DNA of 64,000 nucleotides from an uncultured Bacteroides sp. (GCA_949296575.1 CASFPE010000030.1:102458-166457); one strand, 5' to 3'; numbered from the stretch's first letter, positions 1 through 9,802 are shown. The notes: generated from the sequence alone by a model not told the origin. A program made the numbers and translations.

Positions 1-949
1 AACCGGCAGCCATCCCGCTGGTTATGGTGGACGACACACCGGCCATCAGCAAGGCCAAAGCAAAAATAACAGCGGCATTATTGCCCAACAAAGGTTCAAG
101 CAACGATTTTGCCTGTTGCAATTCTTCTACAGGAAGACCTTTTTTAAAGAATGTTGCTGCCGCCAGCAGAATCATGGCACTATTGATGGCCCATCCTACA
201 AACATCGAGAACAGAGTATCGTAAAACTCATACTTCAACAATTTCTTTATCGAAGAAGGGCTTTTTTTATTGTATTCATGGCTTTGGACAACTTCTGAAT
301 GAAGAAACAAGTTGTGGGGCATCACTACGGCGCCCAATATGCTCATCACCACCAACAAGCTCCCTTCAGGAAGGCTTGGCACAACCCATGAACGGGCAGC
401 CATTCCCCACTCCACATCCACCAGAAACAGTTCATACAGAAACGACAAACCTATGACAGAAACAAAGGCAATGATGGAACGCTCAATCCGTTTATACGTA
501 TTGGTAAGAAGCAGGATAAGGACAGAAACGGCAGTCAATACCGCCCCGGCACGCATCGGAATGCCGAACAACATCTCCAAAGCAATGGCGCCTCCCAATA
601 TTTCCGCCAAAGAAGTCGACACAGATGCCATGACGGCTGTTGCCAAAACCGGGCGCGAAATCCATTTAGGAGCATAACGCGTGGCCGCTTCCGAAAGGCA
701 AAGCCCTGTGACAATCCCTAAGTGAGCCACATTATGTTGAAGGATTATCAACATGACGGTACTTAAAGTCACCACCCACAACAAAGCATAACCAAACTCT
801 GAACCAGCCGCAAAGTTGGATGCCCAATTGCCGGGGTCAATAAACCCCACGGTCACCAACAAACCCGGGCCGATGTATTTAAAGAAATCAAGGCCGCCCA
901 AATAACGCTTGTGCTGCTTGTTTTTTAACTCCCTCAACAAATTGTACAT
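1..949 (-). CDS. mntH: NRAMP-family Mn2+/Fe2+ transporter, 5' part (cut by window start)
   Basis: Proton-coupled divalent metal importer of the inner membrane. The gene runs off the left edge of the window, so only about 316 N-terminal residues are visible. The reading frame from the ATG at 949 is open throughout. It contains the NRAMP signature DPGNW in the first membrane helix (near residue 39) and the second signature MPHNLFLHS in helix 6 (near residue 215); the Asp and Asn of the first and the Met of the second form the metal site in characterised family members. Several long hydrophobic helices are seen. A -7 like element (TATTTTTG on the minus strand, 980-973) lies just upstream. The gene is divergent from the polygalacturonase. 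The gene symbol is by family; substrate preference between manganese and iron cannot be read from the sequence. Confidence 0.92.
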   Translation of the reverse strand, partial: MYNLLRELKNKQHKRYLGGLDFFKYIGPGLLVTVGFIDPGNWASNFAAGSEFGYALLWVVTLSTVMLIILQHNVAHLGIVTGLCLSEAATRYAPKWISRPVLATAVMASVSTSLAEILGGAIALEMLFGIPMRAGAVLTAVSVLILLLTNTYKRIERSIIAFVSVIGLSFLYELFLVDVEWGMAARSWVVPSLPEGSLLVVMSILGAVVMPHNLFLHSEVVQSHEYNKKSPSSIKKLLKYEFYDTLFSMFVGWAINSAMILLAAATFFKKGLPVEELQQAKSLLEPLLGNNAAVIFALALLMAGVSSTITSGMAAG

Positions 950-1124
950 CCTTGCCTCGTTTTAAATGCATCCAAAAATACAAAAAGGGGAAACAAAACC
1001 AATGCAACACACAAAAAAACTTCGGACACAAAAGAAAAATTACCCACAAATTGTGACGCATGGTTTGCTTTTTTGCACAAAAAACATTTAATTTGGGCAA
1101 TTATTGAGTTAAACCTATCTTAGT

Positions 1125-2525
1125 ATGAAAACAAAAAGATTCATCCCATTCCTGCTGGCTACAGCCCTCATCGGGCTAACATCTCCATGCAAAGCCATGG
1201 ACGACGATGCCCGCATTGCCAAACGCGATTCCATCTTGTCGCAAATCACCGGCGCCATCATCCCCCAAGAAGAATTAACCATCACTAAATTCGGAGCCAA
1301 AGGCGACGGGAAAAAAGACTGCAAGCCTGCTTTCGACAAAGCCATGGCACGCGCCCAAAAACGAGGGGGCGCACGAATCATTGTCCCCGCAGGTGAATAC
1401 TTGCTCAACGGCCCTATCCATTTCGTCAGCAATGTATGCTTAGAAATACAAGAAGGTGCCACATTGAAATTCTCGCCGGAACCGGATTATTACCTGCCTG
1501 CCGTGAAAACAAGCTGGGAAGGAACCTTCCTGCAAAACTACTCTCCTTTCATCTACGGCTACCAACTTGAGAATGTTTCCATCATCGGGAAAGGCACCAT
1601 CGACGGCAATGCCGGAGAAACGTTCTCCACTTGGAGGAAAGACCAAAGGAAAGATCTCCAAGCAAGCCGCGACATGAACCACCAAGAAACTCCCATCGAA
1701 GAACGCAACTTCGGCAAAGGACACTGGTTGCGGCCTCAGCTTGTCCAATTCTTCGATTGCAAAAACATCACCATCGAAGGCGTGTTCATCACCAACTCGC
1801 CTTTCTGGTGCATCCATCTCTTAATGTCCGAGAATATCATCTGCCGCAACATCCGTTACGATGCCAAATTAGTCAACAACGACGGCATCGACCCGGAATA
1901 CACCCGCAACTTGCTGATTGAAGGCATCGAGTTCAACAACGGCGACGACAATGTGGCCATCAAGTGCGGGCGCGACAACGACGGTTGGCGCACAGCACGC
2001 CCATCGGAAAACATCATCATCCGCAACTGCAAGTTCAAAGGGCTTCATGCCGTGGTCATCGGCAGCGAAATGTCGGCAGGCGTACAGAATGTATTCGTAG
2101 AGAACTGCACCTATGGCGGCTACTGCAAGCGGGGCATCTACATCAAGACTAATCCCGACCGTGGAGGATTTGTACGCAACATTTATGTGAACAACTGCGA
2201 ATTCGATGAAGTGGAAGATTTATTTTACGTCACTTCCATGTATGCAGGCGAAGGCATGGACAACAACCATTTCACGCAAGTGCATGACATCCATGTGAAA
2301 GACTTGAAGTGCCGTAATGCCAAGGTTGCTGCCATTGTTTTGCAAGGCACCGAAGCGCTGCCTATCCGCAATGTCAGCTTTGAAAACGTGAATGTGGACA
2401 AAGCAGGCATCGGGCTGAGCTTCTCAAACACGGAATTCATCCAATTGAAAAACTGCAACCTCGGAGGATACGTAGGAACGCCTCCCTCCACTGCCAGTGC
2501 CAAAGACAACATCTTTGCAAAGTGA
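1125..2525 (+). CDS. Secreted GH28 polygalacturonase
   Basis: Glycoside hydrolase family 28 enzyme that cleaves alpha-1,4-galacturonate bonds in pectin. A signal peptide covers residues 1-24 (basic start, hydrophobic core, cleavage after CKA). The catalytic domain has the expected parallel beta-helix pattern and the four family motifs: NNDGID (equivalent of NTD), GDDNVAIK with two Asp, a GLH motif (equivalent of GHG) near residue 308, and RGIYIKT (equivalent of RIK). Length of 466 residues is normal for the family. It stands alone and converges on the glgP gene across a hairpin terminator. It fits with the galacturonate catabolic genes uxaA, kdgK and eda near 41-45 kb, a functional link I infer from pathway logic. 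Exact substrate (homogalacturonan or rhamnogalacturonan) is not resolved. Confidence 0.93.
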   Translation: MKTKRFIPFLLATALIGLTSPCKAMDDDARIAKRDSILSQITGAIIPQEELTITKFGAKGDGKKDCKPAFDKAMARAQKRGGARIIVPAGEYLLNGPIHFVSNVCLEIQEGATLKFSPEPDYYLPAVKTSWEGTFLQNYSPFIYGYQLENVSIIGKGTIDGNAGETFSTWRKDQRKDLQASRDMNHQETPIEERNFGKGHWLRPQLVQFFDCKNITIEGVFITNSPFWCIHLLMSENIICRNIRYDAKLVNNDGIDPEYTRNLLIEGIEFNNGDDNVAIKCGRDNDGWRTARPSENIIIRNCKFKGLHAVVIGSEMSAGVQNVFVENCTYGGYCKRGIYIKTNPDRGGFVRNIYVNNCEFDEVEDLFYVTSMYAGEGMDNNHFTQVHDIHVKDLKCRNAKVAAIVLQGTEALPIRNVSFENVNVDKAGIGLSFSNTEFIQLKNCNLGGYVGTPPSTASAKDNIFAK

Positions 2526-2549
2526 ACGGCTATTGCTCCATAAAAGCAA

Positions 2550-2577
2550 GTGAGGCACGCCTTCCGGCGTGCCTCAC
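2550..2577. terminator. Bidirectional hairpin terminator
   Basis: A perfect 12-bp stem (2550-2561 with 2566-2577) and a 4-nt TTCC loop sit between the convergent polygalacturonase and glgP genes. A short T-rich run follows on the plus strand only, so termination is better supported in that direction. Confidence 0.75.
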
Positions 2578-2601
2578 TCTTATACAAACGCACAATGGCC
2601 A

Positions 2602-5166
2602 TCAAATAAACCAACGCACATAGCAGAAGTCTTGGCGATGAGGCAAATCGGGATGTTTCGGGAACATGCGGTATGCTACCTTGAAACTTCCCGCATTCTG
2701 CAAACTGTGCTTCACTTGGAAAGTATAAAGGTTACCTTCCCTTTTCACCAGACTGAACGGCTCCACGGAGTAAATGTGCTGCTTGCCCTCGTTGTTGGTA
2801 TACATCGTCACCAATTCCAGCCCGATGGCATCATCCAATCCTTTTTCGTCGATGACGTAAGTGATGGTGTATTCTTTTCCGCTTTCAATCGTGCCGTTGC
2901 GCAATTCTTCCGGCTTTTCGCACGACACGACTTGGATATCGTTCCATTTCGACACGACTTCTTCTTTCCATGCAGCAATCTCCTTGGCCTTTGCATAATT
3001 GTTGGCAGCCAACATGTGGAAGCGTGTTGCCTCTTTCGTATAAAACTTGGAAAAATAATCGTCCAACTGCCGTTTCATGGTGTAATGCGGCGCAATGTGC
3101 GCAATGGAATTTTTGATGTATTTAATCCATCCTTCTGAATATCCTTTCGCATTGCGGGCATAATACAATGGCATGATTTCATTCTCCAGCATCGAATAGA
3201 TGGTAGCCGCATCCAATTGGTCTTGATGCTCTTGGTTCTGATACGTGCGTTTGTCGGTCAAAGCCCATCCCGCGCCTTCACGGTAGCCTTCCAGCCACCA
3301 TCCATCCAGCACGGAGAAGTTCAACACGCCGTTCATCAACGCCTTTTCGCCCGATGTGCCGGATGCTTCGAGAGGACGGGTCGGCGTGTTCAGCCAAATA
3401 TCCACCCCGCTCACCAGACGGCGCGCCAGATGCATGTCGTAATTCTCCAAGAAGATAATCTTCCCAAGAAATTCCGGACGGCGCGACACCTCAATGATTT
3501 TCTTGATCAAGCCTTGCCCTGCCCCATCCTGCGGATGTGCCTTCCCGGCAAACAGGAACTGCACTGGATAGTTCGGGTTGTTCACAATCTTCGCCAAACG
3601 GTCAAGGTCGGTGAACAACAAGTGCGCACGTTTGTAAGTAGCAAACCGCCGTGCGAAACCAATCAGCAAAGCATTCGGGTTGATTTGTTCCATCAATGAA
3701 ACAATGCGCGAGGGGTCGCCTTGGTTCTTCAGCCATGACTTGCTGAACTCTTTGCGGATGAAGTCCACCAATTTGTTTTTCATGGCCACACGCACTTTCC
3801 AAATTTCCTCGTCGGGCACCTTATAGATGGCTTCCCAAATGTTTTCATTAGACTGGTCGTACCAGAAATTCTCATTGAAATATTTCAGGTACAATTGCTT
3901 CCATTCCGTAGCACTCCAAGTAGGGAAATGCACACCATTGGTCACATAGCCCACGTGGTTTTCTTCCGGGAAATAACCTTTCCAAATGGATGAGAACATC
4001 TCCTGCGACACTTTGCCGTGCAGCCAGCTAACGCCGTTCACCTCTTGGCAAGTGTTGCATGCGAATACCGACATGCAGAAGCGTTCGCCCTTGTCGCCCG
4101 GGTTGTTGCGCCCAAGGTTCATCAGGTCGTTCCACGTGATTCCCATCTTTTGCGGGTAGCCGCCCATGTATTTCCCGAACAAACCTTCGTCGAAATAATC
4201 ATGCCCGGCAGGCACCGGCGTGTGTACCGTGTAGAGGGATGATGCGCGAACCAGCTCGATGGCTTGGTTGAAGGTCAACCCTTCGGCCACATAATCGCAG
4301 ATGCGTTGCACGTTGATCAGCGCGGCATGCCCTTCATTGCAGTGGTACACATCCTTTTTGATGCCCAAGCGCTTCAAGGTCAATATGCCGCCGATGCCCA
4401 GCAATATTTCTTGCTTCAGGCGGTTCTCCCAGTCGCCGCCGTAGAGCATGTGGGTGATGGGGCGGTCAAATTCGCTGTTCAGGTCGTTGTCCGTGTCCAA
4501 CAGGTACAAAGGAATCCTTCCCACGTTCACCCTCCACACATTGGCATGAACATAATAATCCAAATACGGCACATCCACCACCAAGGGTTTTCCTTCTTCG
4601 TCCAACACCCGGTCGATGGGCAACTGCCCGAAGTTCTGCGCCTCGTAGTTGGCAATCTGCTGCCCGTCCATCGACAATGTTTGAGTGAAATAACCATAAC
4701 GGTAAAGGAAACCGATGCCGCACATGTCGACATTGCTGTCGGATGCTTCTTTCAAATAATCGCCGGCCAAGATGCCTAAACCGCCTGAATAAATTTTCAG
4801 GATATGGTTCAATCCATATTCCATGCTGAAATAAGCCACCGAAGGACGCTTCTTGTCCGGGGTGACATCCATATAATCGCGGAACTTCGAATAAACGTCG
4901 TTCATGCGGCGCAGCACCACCTTGTCTTTCGACAGTGCTTCCAGCTGTTCGTAGCTCATGCGCTCCAGCAGCAGCACCGGGTTTTGCTTCACTTCTTTCC
5001 ACAATGCAGGGTCCAAATCCCGGAACAGTTCGGTTGCTTCGTAGTTCCACGACCACCACACGTTGCGGGCTATCTCCGACAGTTTCTGCAATTCTTCAGG
5101 AATCCGCGACTTCACCGCCACTTCCCTCCAATTCGGAGTATTGGAATTACTGATTTCAATCTTCAT
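2602..5166 (-). CDS. glgP: Alpha-glucan phosphorylase, GT35
   Basis: Cytoplasmic phosphorylase that releases glucose 1-phosphate from glycogen or maltodextrin. It is 854 residues long. The N-terminus (to about residue 100) has the pattern of the DUF3417 region found in the shorter bacterial phosphorylase group. The pyridoxal phosphate lysine is expected in the motif [12 protein letters not shown] near residue 608, and the following VLDGWW is typical of this group. A C-terminal extension after about residue 740 looks like a beta-rich domain. It starts 34 bp downstream of the glycogen synthase gene, so the two are probably one operon for making and breaking down storage glucan. The start ATG at 5166 is supported by the conserved [16 protein letters not shown] beginning. 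Confidence 0.93.
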   Translation of the reverse strand: MKIEISNSNTPNWREVAVKSRIPEELQKLSEIARNVWWSWNYEATELFRDLDPALWKEVKQNPVLLLERMSYEQLEALSKDKVVLRRMNDVYSKFRDYMDVTPDKKRPSVAYFSMEYGLNHILKIYSGGLGILAGDYLKEASDSNVDMCGIGFLYRYGYFTQTLSMDGQQIANYEAQNFGQLPIDRVLDEEGKPLVVDVPYLDYYVHANVWRVNVGRIPLYLLDTDNDLNSEFDRPITHMLYGGDWENRLKQEILLGIGGILTLKRLGIKKDVYHCNEGHAALINVQRICDYVAEGLTFNQAIELVRASSLYTVHTPVPAGHDYFDEGLFGKYMGGYPQKMGITWNDLMNLGRNNPGDKGERFCMSVFACNTCQEVNGVSWLHGKVSQEMFSSIWKGYFPEENHVGYVTNGVHFPTWSATEWKQLYLKYFNENFWYDQSNENIWEAIYKVPDEEIWKVRVAMKNKLVDFIRKEFSKSWLKNQGDPSRIVSLMEQINPNALLIGFARRFATYKRAHLLFTDLDRLAKIVNNPNYPVQFLFAGKAHPQDGAGQGLIKKIIEVSRRPEFLGKIIFLENYDMHLARRLVSGVDIWLNTPTRPLEASGTSGEKALMNGVLNFSVLDGWWLEGYREGAGWALTDKRTYQNQEHQDQLDAATIYSMLENEIMPLYYARNAKGYSEGWIKYIKNSIAHIAPHYTMKRQLDDYFSKFYTKEATRFHMLAANNYAKAKEIAAWKEEVVSKWNDIQVVSCEKPEELRNGTIESGKEYTITYVIDEKGLDDAIGLELVTMYTNNEGKQHIYSVEPFSLVKREGNLYTFQVKHSLQNAGSFKVAYRMFPKHPDLPHRQDFCYVRWFI

Positions 5167-5200
5167 GACGTTTCAAATAATTTATGAATAATCTTTCCTT

Positions 5201-6862
5201 TTATTTCAATAAACGCTTCATGGCATTGCGCAAGGCAATGTCGTATGCTTCATAATAATATTGGATGAAATGTTTCCACAAGGCTTGTTCTGCCACCGCC
5301 GCCGCGCATTTGCGGGCTGCGTCCACCTCCTTTTGGCTTTTCGCCGAGAACACGGATATGGTGTCTTTGATGGCGTCTGCCACTTCTGAATAGTTGTAAT
5401 CCGAACGATGGATGACTTCCACGCCCGTGTCGATGCCATGCTGCCCTTTCAAGGATTTCACCCAGAGGCCGAAGCCTGCCAGATCGGTCGTGATGGTCGG
5501 CACATGGAATGCCACGCTTTCCAGCGGCGTGTATCCCCAAGGTTCGTAATAAGATGCGTAGACGCTCATGTCGCATCCCAAAAGGATGTCGTAATATTCC
5601 TTGTTGAAGATGCCGTCTTTCCCGTCCAAATAGCAGGGGACGAAGATGACTTTCACACGGTCTTCCGCACGGTTGCCCATGTCCAAGTATTTCAACATGT
5701 CAAGCACCTGGTCGTGGCTCATGTTGTGCAGCCAATGCGTGATGCACGGCACTTCCAATGGCGTGTCGAATGCTTTGCGGCTTTTCATGCGTTCCTGCAA
5801 GTCGGGGCGCGGCGCACCTACCCATCCCGGCACGCTGATGAAAGCCAAGACGGTTTTCTGCAAGTTGCGGTCGCGTTTCAAGCGGTTCAGCGATTCCAAG
5901 AACACGTCGATGCCCTTATTCTTGAATTCATAACGCCCGCTTGTGCCGACAATCAGCGTGTCGTCGCCCAAGTTCGTGCCTAACAACTTGTTGGCCACCG
6001 AGAGCATCAGCGAGCGTGCGCGTTTCCTTTTATTGGCAAACGCCTGCCCGCGCGGCACAAAATCGTCCTCGAAACCGTTCATCAGGATAACGTCCGGCTT
6101 TTTGTCCAGCAGTTCCTTGCATTCGTTGGCCGTGATTTGGCTCACGGTGGTGAAGCAATCCACGTAGTGCGCCGTCTGCTTCTCAATGGAATGCTTGGAC
6201 TGCATGTTCAGTTCGCCGGCCATCTGGTCGCCGTTGTATGCGAAAAGGTAATCGTAGAGCGGCTTGTTGTTGCCGGCAATGGAACGCCCGATGGAAGTGG
6301 CGTGCGTAGTGAATATGGTGGCAATCTCCGGCACATATGTCTGCACGTACAATGCCCCCAAGCCGGTCATCCATTCATGGGCTTGGTACACCACTTTGTC
6401 CGTCTCCGTCAGGTTGAAGCGGTAGAAGCTTTCCACCACCCGTCCGGCCGCGTAGGAGAACATGCTTGCTTCATCGTAGTCGCCGTAAGCATGCAGGGAA
6501 TCCACTTGGTAGCGGTTCCATGCTTCGGTGTATATTTCGTTTTTCCTTTCATAAAAAGATTGGAAATCCACCAAAATGACAATCGGTTCGCCGGGGATGT
6601 TCCATCGTCCCACGCGCACCTTCAAATGGTCGTGTTCCGCCGCATACCGTTTCCACACGGCGCACAGGTTGTATGATTCCATGAAAAGAGGGTTTTCCTT
6701 GCCCTGCCACACATCGGGCCCTATGAACAATATCCTGTCGCGAAATGCTTCTTGCAAAGTCTTGGCCCTTGTCGATAGTACGGTATATATCCCTCCTACT
6801 TTGTTGCACACCTCCCAACTTGCCTCGAAGATGTAATCGGGAGTCATCAAGTTTTTTATCAT
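5201..6862 (-). CDS. Glycogen synthase, GT3-like
   Basis: Retaining glucosyltransferase that extends glycogen chains in the cytoplasm. The 553-residue protein resembles the eukaryotic-type GT3 glycogen synthases found in Bacteroidota rather than GlgA of Proteobacteria. The N-terminus has the sugar-nucleotide binding loop of the family (EVCNKVGGIYTVL, near residue 18). The C-terminal half has the catalytic EPWGYTPLE motif near residue 440, with two Glu seven residues apart. By family it would use UDP-glucose or ADP-glucose; the sequence does not show which. A second ATG at 6847, at residue 6, is an equally good start. It precedes glgP in the same direction. Confidence 0.9.
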   Translation of the reverse strand: MIKNLMTPDYIFEASWEVCNKVGGIYTVLSTRAKTLQEAFRDRILFIGPDVWQGKENPLFMESYNLCAVWKRYAAEHDHLKVRVGRWNIPGEPIVILVDFQSFYERKNEIYTEAWNRYQVDSLHAYGDYDEASMFSYAAGRVVESFYRFNLTETDKVVYQAHEWMTGLGALYVQTYVPEIATIFTTHATSIGRSIAGNNKPLYDYLFAYNGDQMAGELNMQSKHSIEKQTAHYVDCFTTVSQITANECKELLDKKPDVILMNGFEDDFVPRGQAFANKRKRARSLMLSVANKLLGTNLGDDTLIVGTSGRYEFKNKGIDVFLESLNRLKRDRNLQKTVLAFISVPGWVGAPRPDLQERMKSRKAFDTPLEVPCITHWLHNMSHDQVLDMLKYLDMGNRAEDRVKVIFVPCYLDGKDGIFNKEYYDILLGCDMSVYASYYEPWGYTPLESVAFHVPTITTDLAGFGLWVKSLKGQHGIDTGVEVIHRSDYNYSEVADAIKDTISVFSAKSQKEVDAARKCAAAVAEQALWKHFIQYYYEAYDIALRNAMKRLLK

Positions 6863-7299
6863 CTAAAATTCATTTGCATAGATAATCCGGCGCAAAAGTA
6901 CATCTTTTTGTTCAGAAAACAGCAGGCGGGAAAGAATTATTATGAAAAAAACAACCACAAGCGGGCGGAGGGGAAGGCAGGAAGGCAAAGGGGCAAAAGG
7001 CATTGGTTCCAAAACAATTCCCGAAAACTCCGTAGAAGCCTCCACTGCCCTCCCCGAATTTTACCTGAAAAATTCATGATTTTATTGGGAAAAATGGAAG
7101 AAGATCCCAGATGACGTTCCCCCGGAAACAACGGGTGCAGGGCATGGAAGCAAGCGGCAACACAATGCCATCTGATATTAAACGGATGAAAAAAAGAAGA
7201 AAATAGATGATGAATACGGCACGCAATTACAAGCAATATATTATTCCGTATTTGTCATAACGTATAAATGGAATAGAAAACAGTACGAACGATAACCGT
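6863..7299. other. Intergenic stretch without a supported gene
   Basis: This AT-rich region upstream of the glycogen synthase holds only short open frames with no family resemblance. I see no RNA gene. The right end runs into a copy of the repeat that flanks hipBA. Confidence 0.5.
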
Positions 7300-7430
7300 C
7301 AACAAACAACATTTTATCCAATGCAAATAGCATTTTATGAACACAAAAGCATATAGCGCTTTTCTGTTCAAAAAATGGCTGTTATTGCAGGCTGAAAGCA
7401 GCAATTTCTTGGAAGGTTTATTGCCACATT
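7300..7430. repeat. Direct repeat copy A flanking hipBA (downstream side)
   Basis: About 130 bp that match 8877-9028 in the same orientation with small gaps. The best block, from CGCTTTTCTGTTC to CTGTTATTGCAG (7357-7390 and 8942-8975), is identical. The copy begins just past the hipA stop codon. The promoter -7 element present in copy B is disrupted here (CTATTTGC on the minus strand). Confidence 0.85.
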
Positions 7431-7443
7431 CCAAGGTTTTGTC

Positions 7444-8547
7444 TTAAAGTCCAGCGTTCGGCCTCCAAGCAGCTACCACACTTTGCATCCTCTCAAAGCA
7501 TTTTTCCGCCTCTTTCTTATCCAGCCCTGCCTTTGCCGCCACCGCAAAAAGGTCTTCTTTCGTTGGTTCAATGCTGTCATTGATGGAAGTCGTGCGAAAC
7601 CCGTTTATCCCATCGCTGGGCAAGAGGTCGTATGCCGGTGCAAAATGCCAACCACCATCACGATAGATGAAAGCGAAGTTCTTGGCATGGTCGTCCTTAT
7701 TGCCAATCAGATAATTAAACGCCATCAGCCGATAGACCTTCCACAACTCAACGGCACTATGGGTCAAAGCGGCACACAGTTGAAAAACATGCATATAATC
7801 GATACTGGGCAGGCGATAGTCTGCTCCAACAAGCCCGGCAACGCTTACGACATGCAATCGCCCGTTTGGCGTGCGGTCAAAACGTTCCACGCCGAAATAC
7901 TTGCCCTCAAACAGCCGCGTATCGGGCATCTCAATCCCGCATTTCTTGGCAAGAAGCGAATAATTGTATTCATCTATGCCCATCCGTTCAGGGTCATTCT
8001 TCGCACGGAACTTGACGAGCCATTCCTTTCCGCCATAATGAGTGAATATTTTCGGCCGGGCGCCACCCGGCGAGCCTCCTCTATATTGGAACTCCTCGAT
8101 CCCTTCTCCCGTATAATCATCGCTGCCAAGAATCTGTTCGGCTTCTAATGCCAATTTCTCGAAATCTGCATACGTTTGCTTGGAAACAACGCTTTTGTCC
8201 GGGCGAAACTCCAATGCGCCACGCCCTGTCGAACCGACCAAAGCAAGGCGGTCAAGCAATGAAAGCGCATGCGGATTGATGCCATTCTGCTGCAAGTACC
8301 GATCAAGGATCAGCACCCCCCATCCATCCGGCAAGCAATCATCAAAAACACCAAAGCCCCCTTCAAATGGCCGTGGCTTGGCAATAAAGACACCGTTGCG
8401 CAACGGCAATTCAAACGGAGATATGGAGAATCCGGCATGAAGCCACCCTGCAAAATACTCGAATGCGCACAAACCCTCTCTCGTCAAAGCCAAACGACCG
8501 ACCAAATTGCCATCATAAATGACCTCTATCTGCTTTACATTATCCAT
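7444..8547 (-). CDS. hipA: HipA-family serine/threonine kinase toxin
   Basis: Kinase toxin of a type II toxin-antitoxin system; characterised HipA phosphorylates glutamyl-tRNA synthetase and triggers growth arrest. The 367-residue protein has the N-terminal HipA region (residues 1-105), the family motif GSTGRGALEF near residue 130, the SPGGARPK loop near 175, and the C-terminal kinase core with NKDDHAKNF near 293 and the metal-binding PAYDLLPS near 315. All key positions look intact, so I expect an active kinase. It overlaps hipB by 8 bp (8540-8547), giving antitoxin-first order and translational coupling. Its target in this organism is unknown. Confidence 0.93.
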   Translation of the reverse strand: MDNVKQIEVIYDGNLVGRLALTREGLCAFEYFAGWLHAGFSISPFELPLRNGVFIAKPRPFEGGFGVFDDCLPDGWGVLILDRYLQQNGINPHALSLLDRLALVGSTGRGALEFRPDKSVVSKQTYADFEKLALEAEQILGSDDYTGEGIEEFQYRGGSPGGARPKIFTHYGGKEWLVKFRAKNDPERMGIDEYNYSLLAKKCGIEMPDTRLFEGKYFGVERFDRTPNGRLHVVSVAGLVGADYRLPSIDYMHVFQLCAALTHSAVELWKVYRLMAFNYLIGNKDDHAKNFAFIYRDGGWHFAPAYDLLPSDGINGFRTTSINDSIEPTKEDLFAVAAKAGLDKKEAEKCFERMQSVVAAWRPNAGL

Positions 8548-8857
8548 TTATCTTCCCTCTTTTACGAGCAGGACTTTGCTCATTCAGCACATCATCAAGG
8601 GATTGGTATTGCTTCCGCGCAAACAGGGCATCAAATTCGGACAGCGCATCCAAGGCGAAACCTATCTGAAGCAATCCCTTCAATGAGATTTCTCCAACTT
8701 GTTCAAACCTGCGATAGGTGGCAAATTTGACCCCGGACCTTGCAGCCATTCCTTCCTGTGTCAAATTCAGTTCCAACCGCCTCTTTTTGACTCTTGCCGC
8801 AATTTGCAAAGCCACCTCTTTGGGATTAGAGAAATTAACCGCTATCATATTATTCAT
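8540..8857 (-). CDS. hipB: HipB-like helix-turn-helix antitoxin
   Basis: DNA-binding antitoxin that would neutralise HipA and repress the pair. The 105-residue protein has an XRE-type helix-turn-helix at about residues 15-75: an Arg-rich helix, then LNLTQEGMAARSGVKFATYRRFEQVG. The C-terminal tail is rich in Lys and Arg. An alternative ATG lies 9 nt further in at 8848. A -7 element TATCTTTG is on the minus strand at 8908-8901, inside direct repeat copy B, so the repeat carries the promoter and probably the operators. Confidence 0.9.
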   Translation of the reverse strand: MNNMIAVNFSNPKEVALQIAARVKKRRLELNLTQEGMAARSGVKFATYRRFEQVGEISLKGLLQIGFALDALSEFDALFARKQYQSLDDVLNEQSPARKRGKING

Positions 8858-8876
8858 ATATGCAAAATTCGCCCAC

Positions 8877-9028
8877 CAACAAACAACATGTTATTCGACA
8901 CAAAGATAGCCATTTTCTGAATACAAAAAGCATATAGCCCGCGCTTTTCTGTTCAAAAAATGGCTGTTATTGCAGAAGTGAAGCAGCAATTTCTTGAAAG
9001 GTTTGGTGCAAAAATACCCTGCCACATT
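8877..9028. repeat. Direct repeat copy B flanking hipBA (promoter side)
   Basis: Same-orientation partner of 7300-7430. It contains the likely hipB promoter: -7 TATCTTTG at 8908-8901 on the minus strand. It ends a few bases before the stop codon of the next gene (9037-9540). The two copies share both ends (CAACAAACAACAT on the left, GCCACATT on the right), so the similarity has clear borders. Confidence 0.85.
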
Positions 9029-9036
9029 TTATGCGC

Positions 9037-9540
9037 TCATTCAGGTTTTTGATTGAGGGCTTGAATGGATTCCGAAAACTCAGTGATAATTTCGGAAAGA
9101 TATGGATTATCATTCCTCAAAATAATGGTAGCGTAATTCACTACCCCCTCTCTGTCCACAACAGTGGATGACATTGTAGTAAACAGAGATTTTCGGTTGT
9201 AAGCAGAAAACCAATATTCAAACGAACGGCTTCTGATGCCCTGTTTGTTATCACCCGTTTCACAAATATATAACAAGGTGGAATTATTGCAATTGAAAAA
9301 CTCATCGACTATGGCCACAATCGTATCCCTCACTTTCCTGTCGCGCCTGGATTTGCGGTTATTTAGATTAGCCACAATCAACTGGTAAGATTCTTTAGAC
9401 AACAACACATCATCTTCAATGAATCCTACGGAATAATGGACACCTCCATCCGTAAAAAAATGAAAGAAGCCATCCTGTGTATTACACACAACAGGATAAG
9501 CAGCAACCCGGTTGATATGTTCCAACGAAAGAAGATTCAT
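9037..9540 (-). CDS. Uncharacterised protein, resembles DUF6169 family
   Basis: A 167-residue protein without signal peptide or membrane segment. From memory its pattern (a short N-terminal part ending in YPVVCNTQDGFFHFFTDGGVHYSVGFIED, a basic middle region KSRRDRKVRDTI, then SRSFEYWFSAYNR) matches proteins labelled DUF6169 in Bacteroidota; I cannot verify this here. I chose the ATG at 9540, since the in-frame codon before it is GTG. That ATG overlaps the stop of the small upstream gene as TGATG, so the two are translationally coupled and probably act together. No function is claimed. Its place beside hipBA makes a toxin-antitoxin or defence-like role thinkable but unproven. Confidence 0.65.
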   Translation of the reverse strand: MNLLSLEHINRVAAYPVVCNTQDGFFHFFTDGGVHYSVGFIEDDVLLSKESYQLIVANLNNRKSRRDRKVRDTIVAIVDEFFNCNNSTLLYICETGDNKQGIRSRSFEYWFSAYNRKSLFTTMSSTVVDREGVVNYATIILRNDNPYLSEIITEFSESIQALNQKPE

Positions 9541-9695
9541 CACAATGCAAAAAATTTGTCTGCCTCCTTGCCGGTGCGTTTCTTATAAATCTCCTTCATT
9601 GACTTTTCCAATTGCTTGAGGCACTCACGTTTTTTCTTCTTAGCCGCCTCAAACTTAGCAACTGCTTCCTCATGAGTGATTTTTGCTTTTTCCAT
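9540..9695 (-). CDS. Small basic coiled-coil protein, partner of the downstream gene
   Basis: A 51-residue protein starting at the ATG at 9695. It is almost entirely helical and charged (KITHEEAVAKFEAAKKKKREC and so on), with no membrane segment. The start is supported by a well-formed promoter just upstream (TTTG, 18-bp spacer, TAACTTTG; 9745-9716), which would place the transcript start near 9709, downstream of any longer reading frame. Its stop overlaps the start of the next gene. Size, charge and first position in the pair are what one sees in antitoxins, but this is inference only. Confidence 0.65.
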   Translation of the reverse strand: MEKAKITHEEAVAKFEAAKKKKRECLKQLEKSMKEIYKKRTGKEADKFFAL

Positions 9696-9715
9696 GAAAG
9701 TCCAAGTATTTCCTG

Positions 9716-9745
9716 CAAAGTTACAAAATATTATCAAACTTCAAA
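9716..9745 (-). promoter_or_regulatory. Bacteroidota promoter for the two-gene module
   Basis: On the minus strand TTTG (9745-9742), 18 bp, then TAACTTTG (9723-9716) matches the phylum consensus of TTTG, 19-21 bp, TAnnTTTG closely. Confidence 0.7.
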
Positions 9746-9770
9746 CATTTATTGGTGAAGCCATAAAATT

Positions 9771-9797
9771 CATGCCCCGCAACGAGTGCGGGGCATG
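9771..9797 (-). terminator. Rho-independent terminator of the BspA-like gene
   Basis: An 11-bp stem (9771-9781 with 9787-9797) with a 5-nt loop lies 6 bp past the stop codon of the large BspA-like gene. On the minus strand it is followed by an AATTTTAT run. Confidence 0.75.
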
Positions 9798-9802
9798 AAC
9801 CG

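Noticed and set aside
7300..9028. An insertion sequence or integrated element carrying hipBA
   Set aside because: No transposase or integrase and no terminal inverted repeats; the long direct repeats are reported as such.
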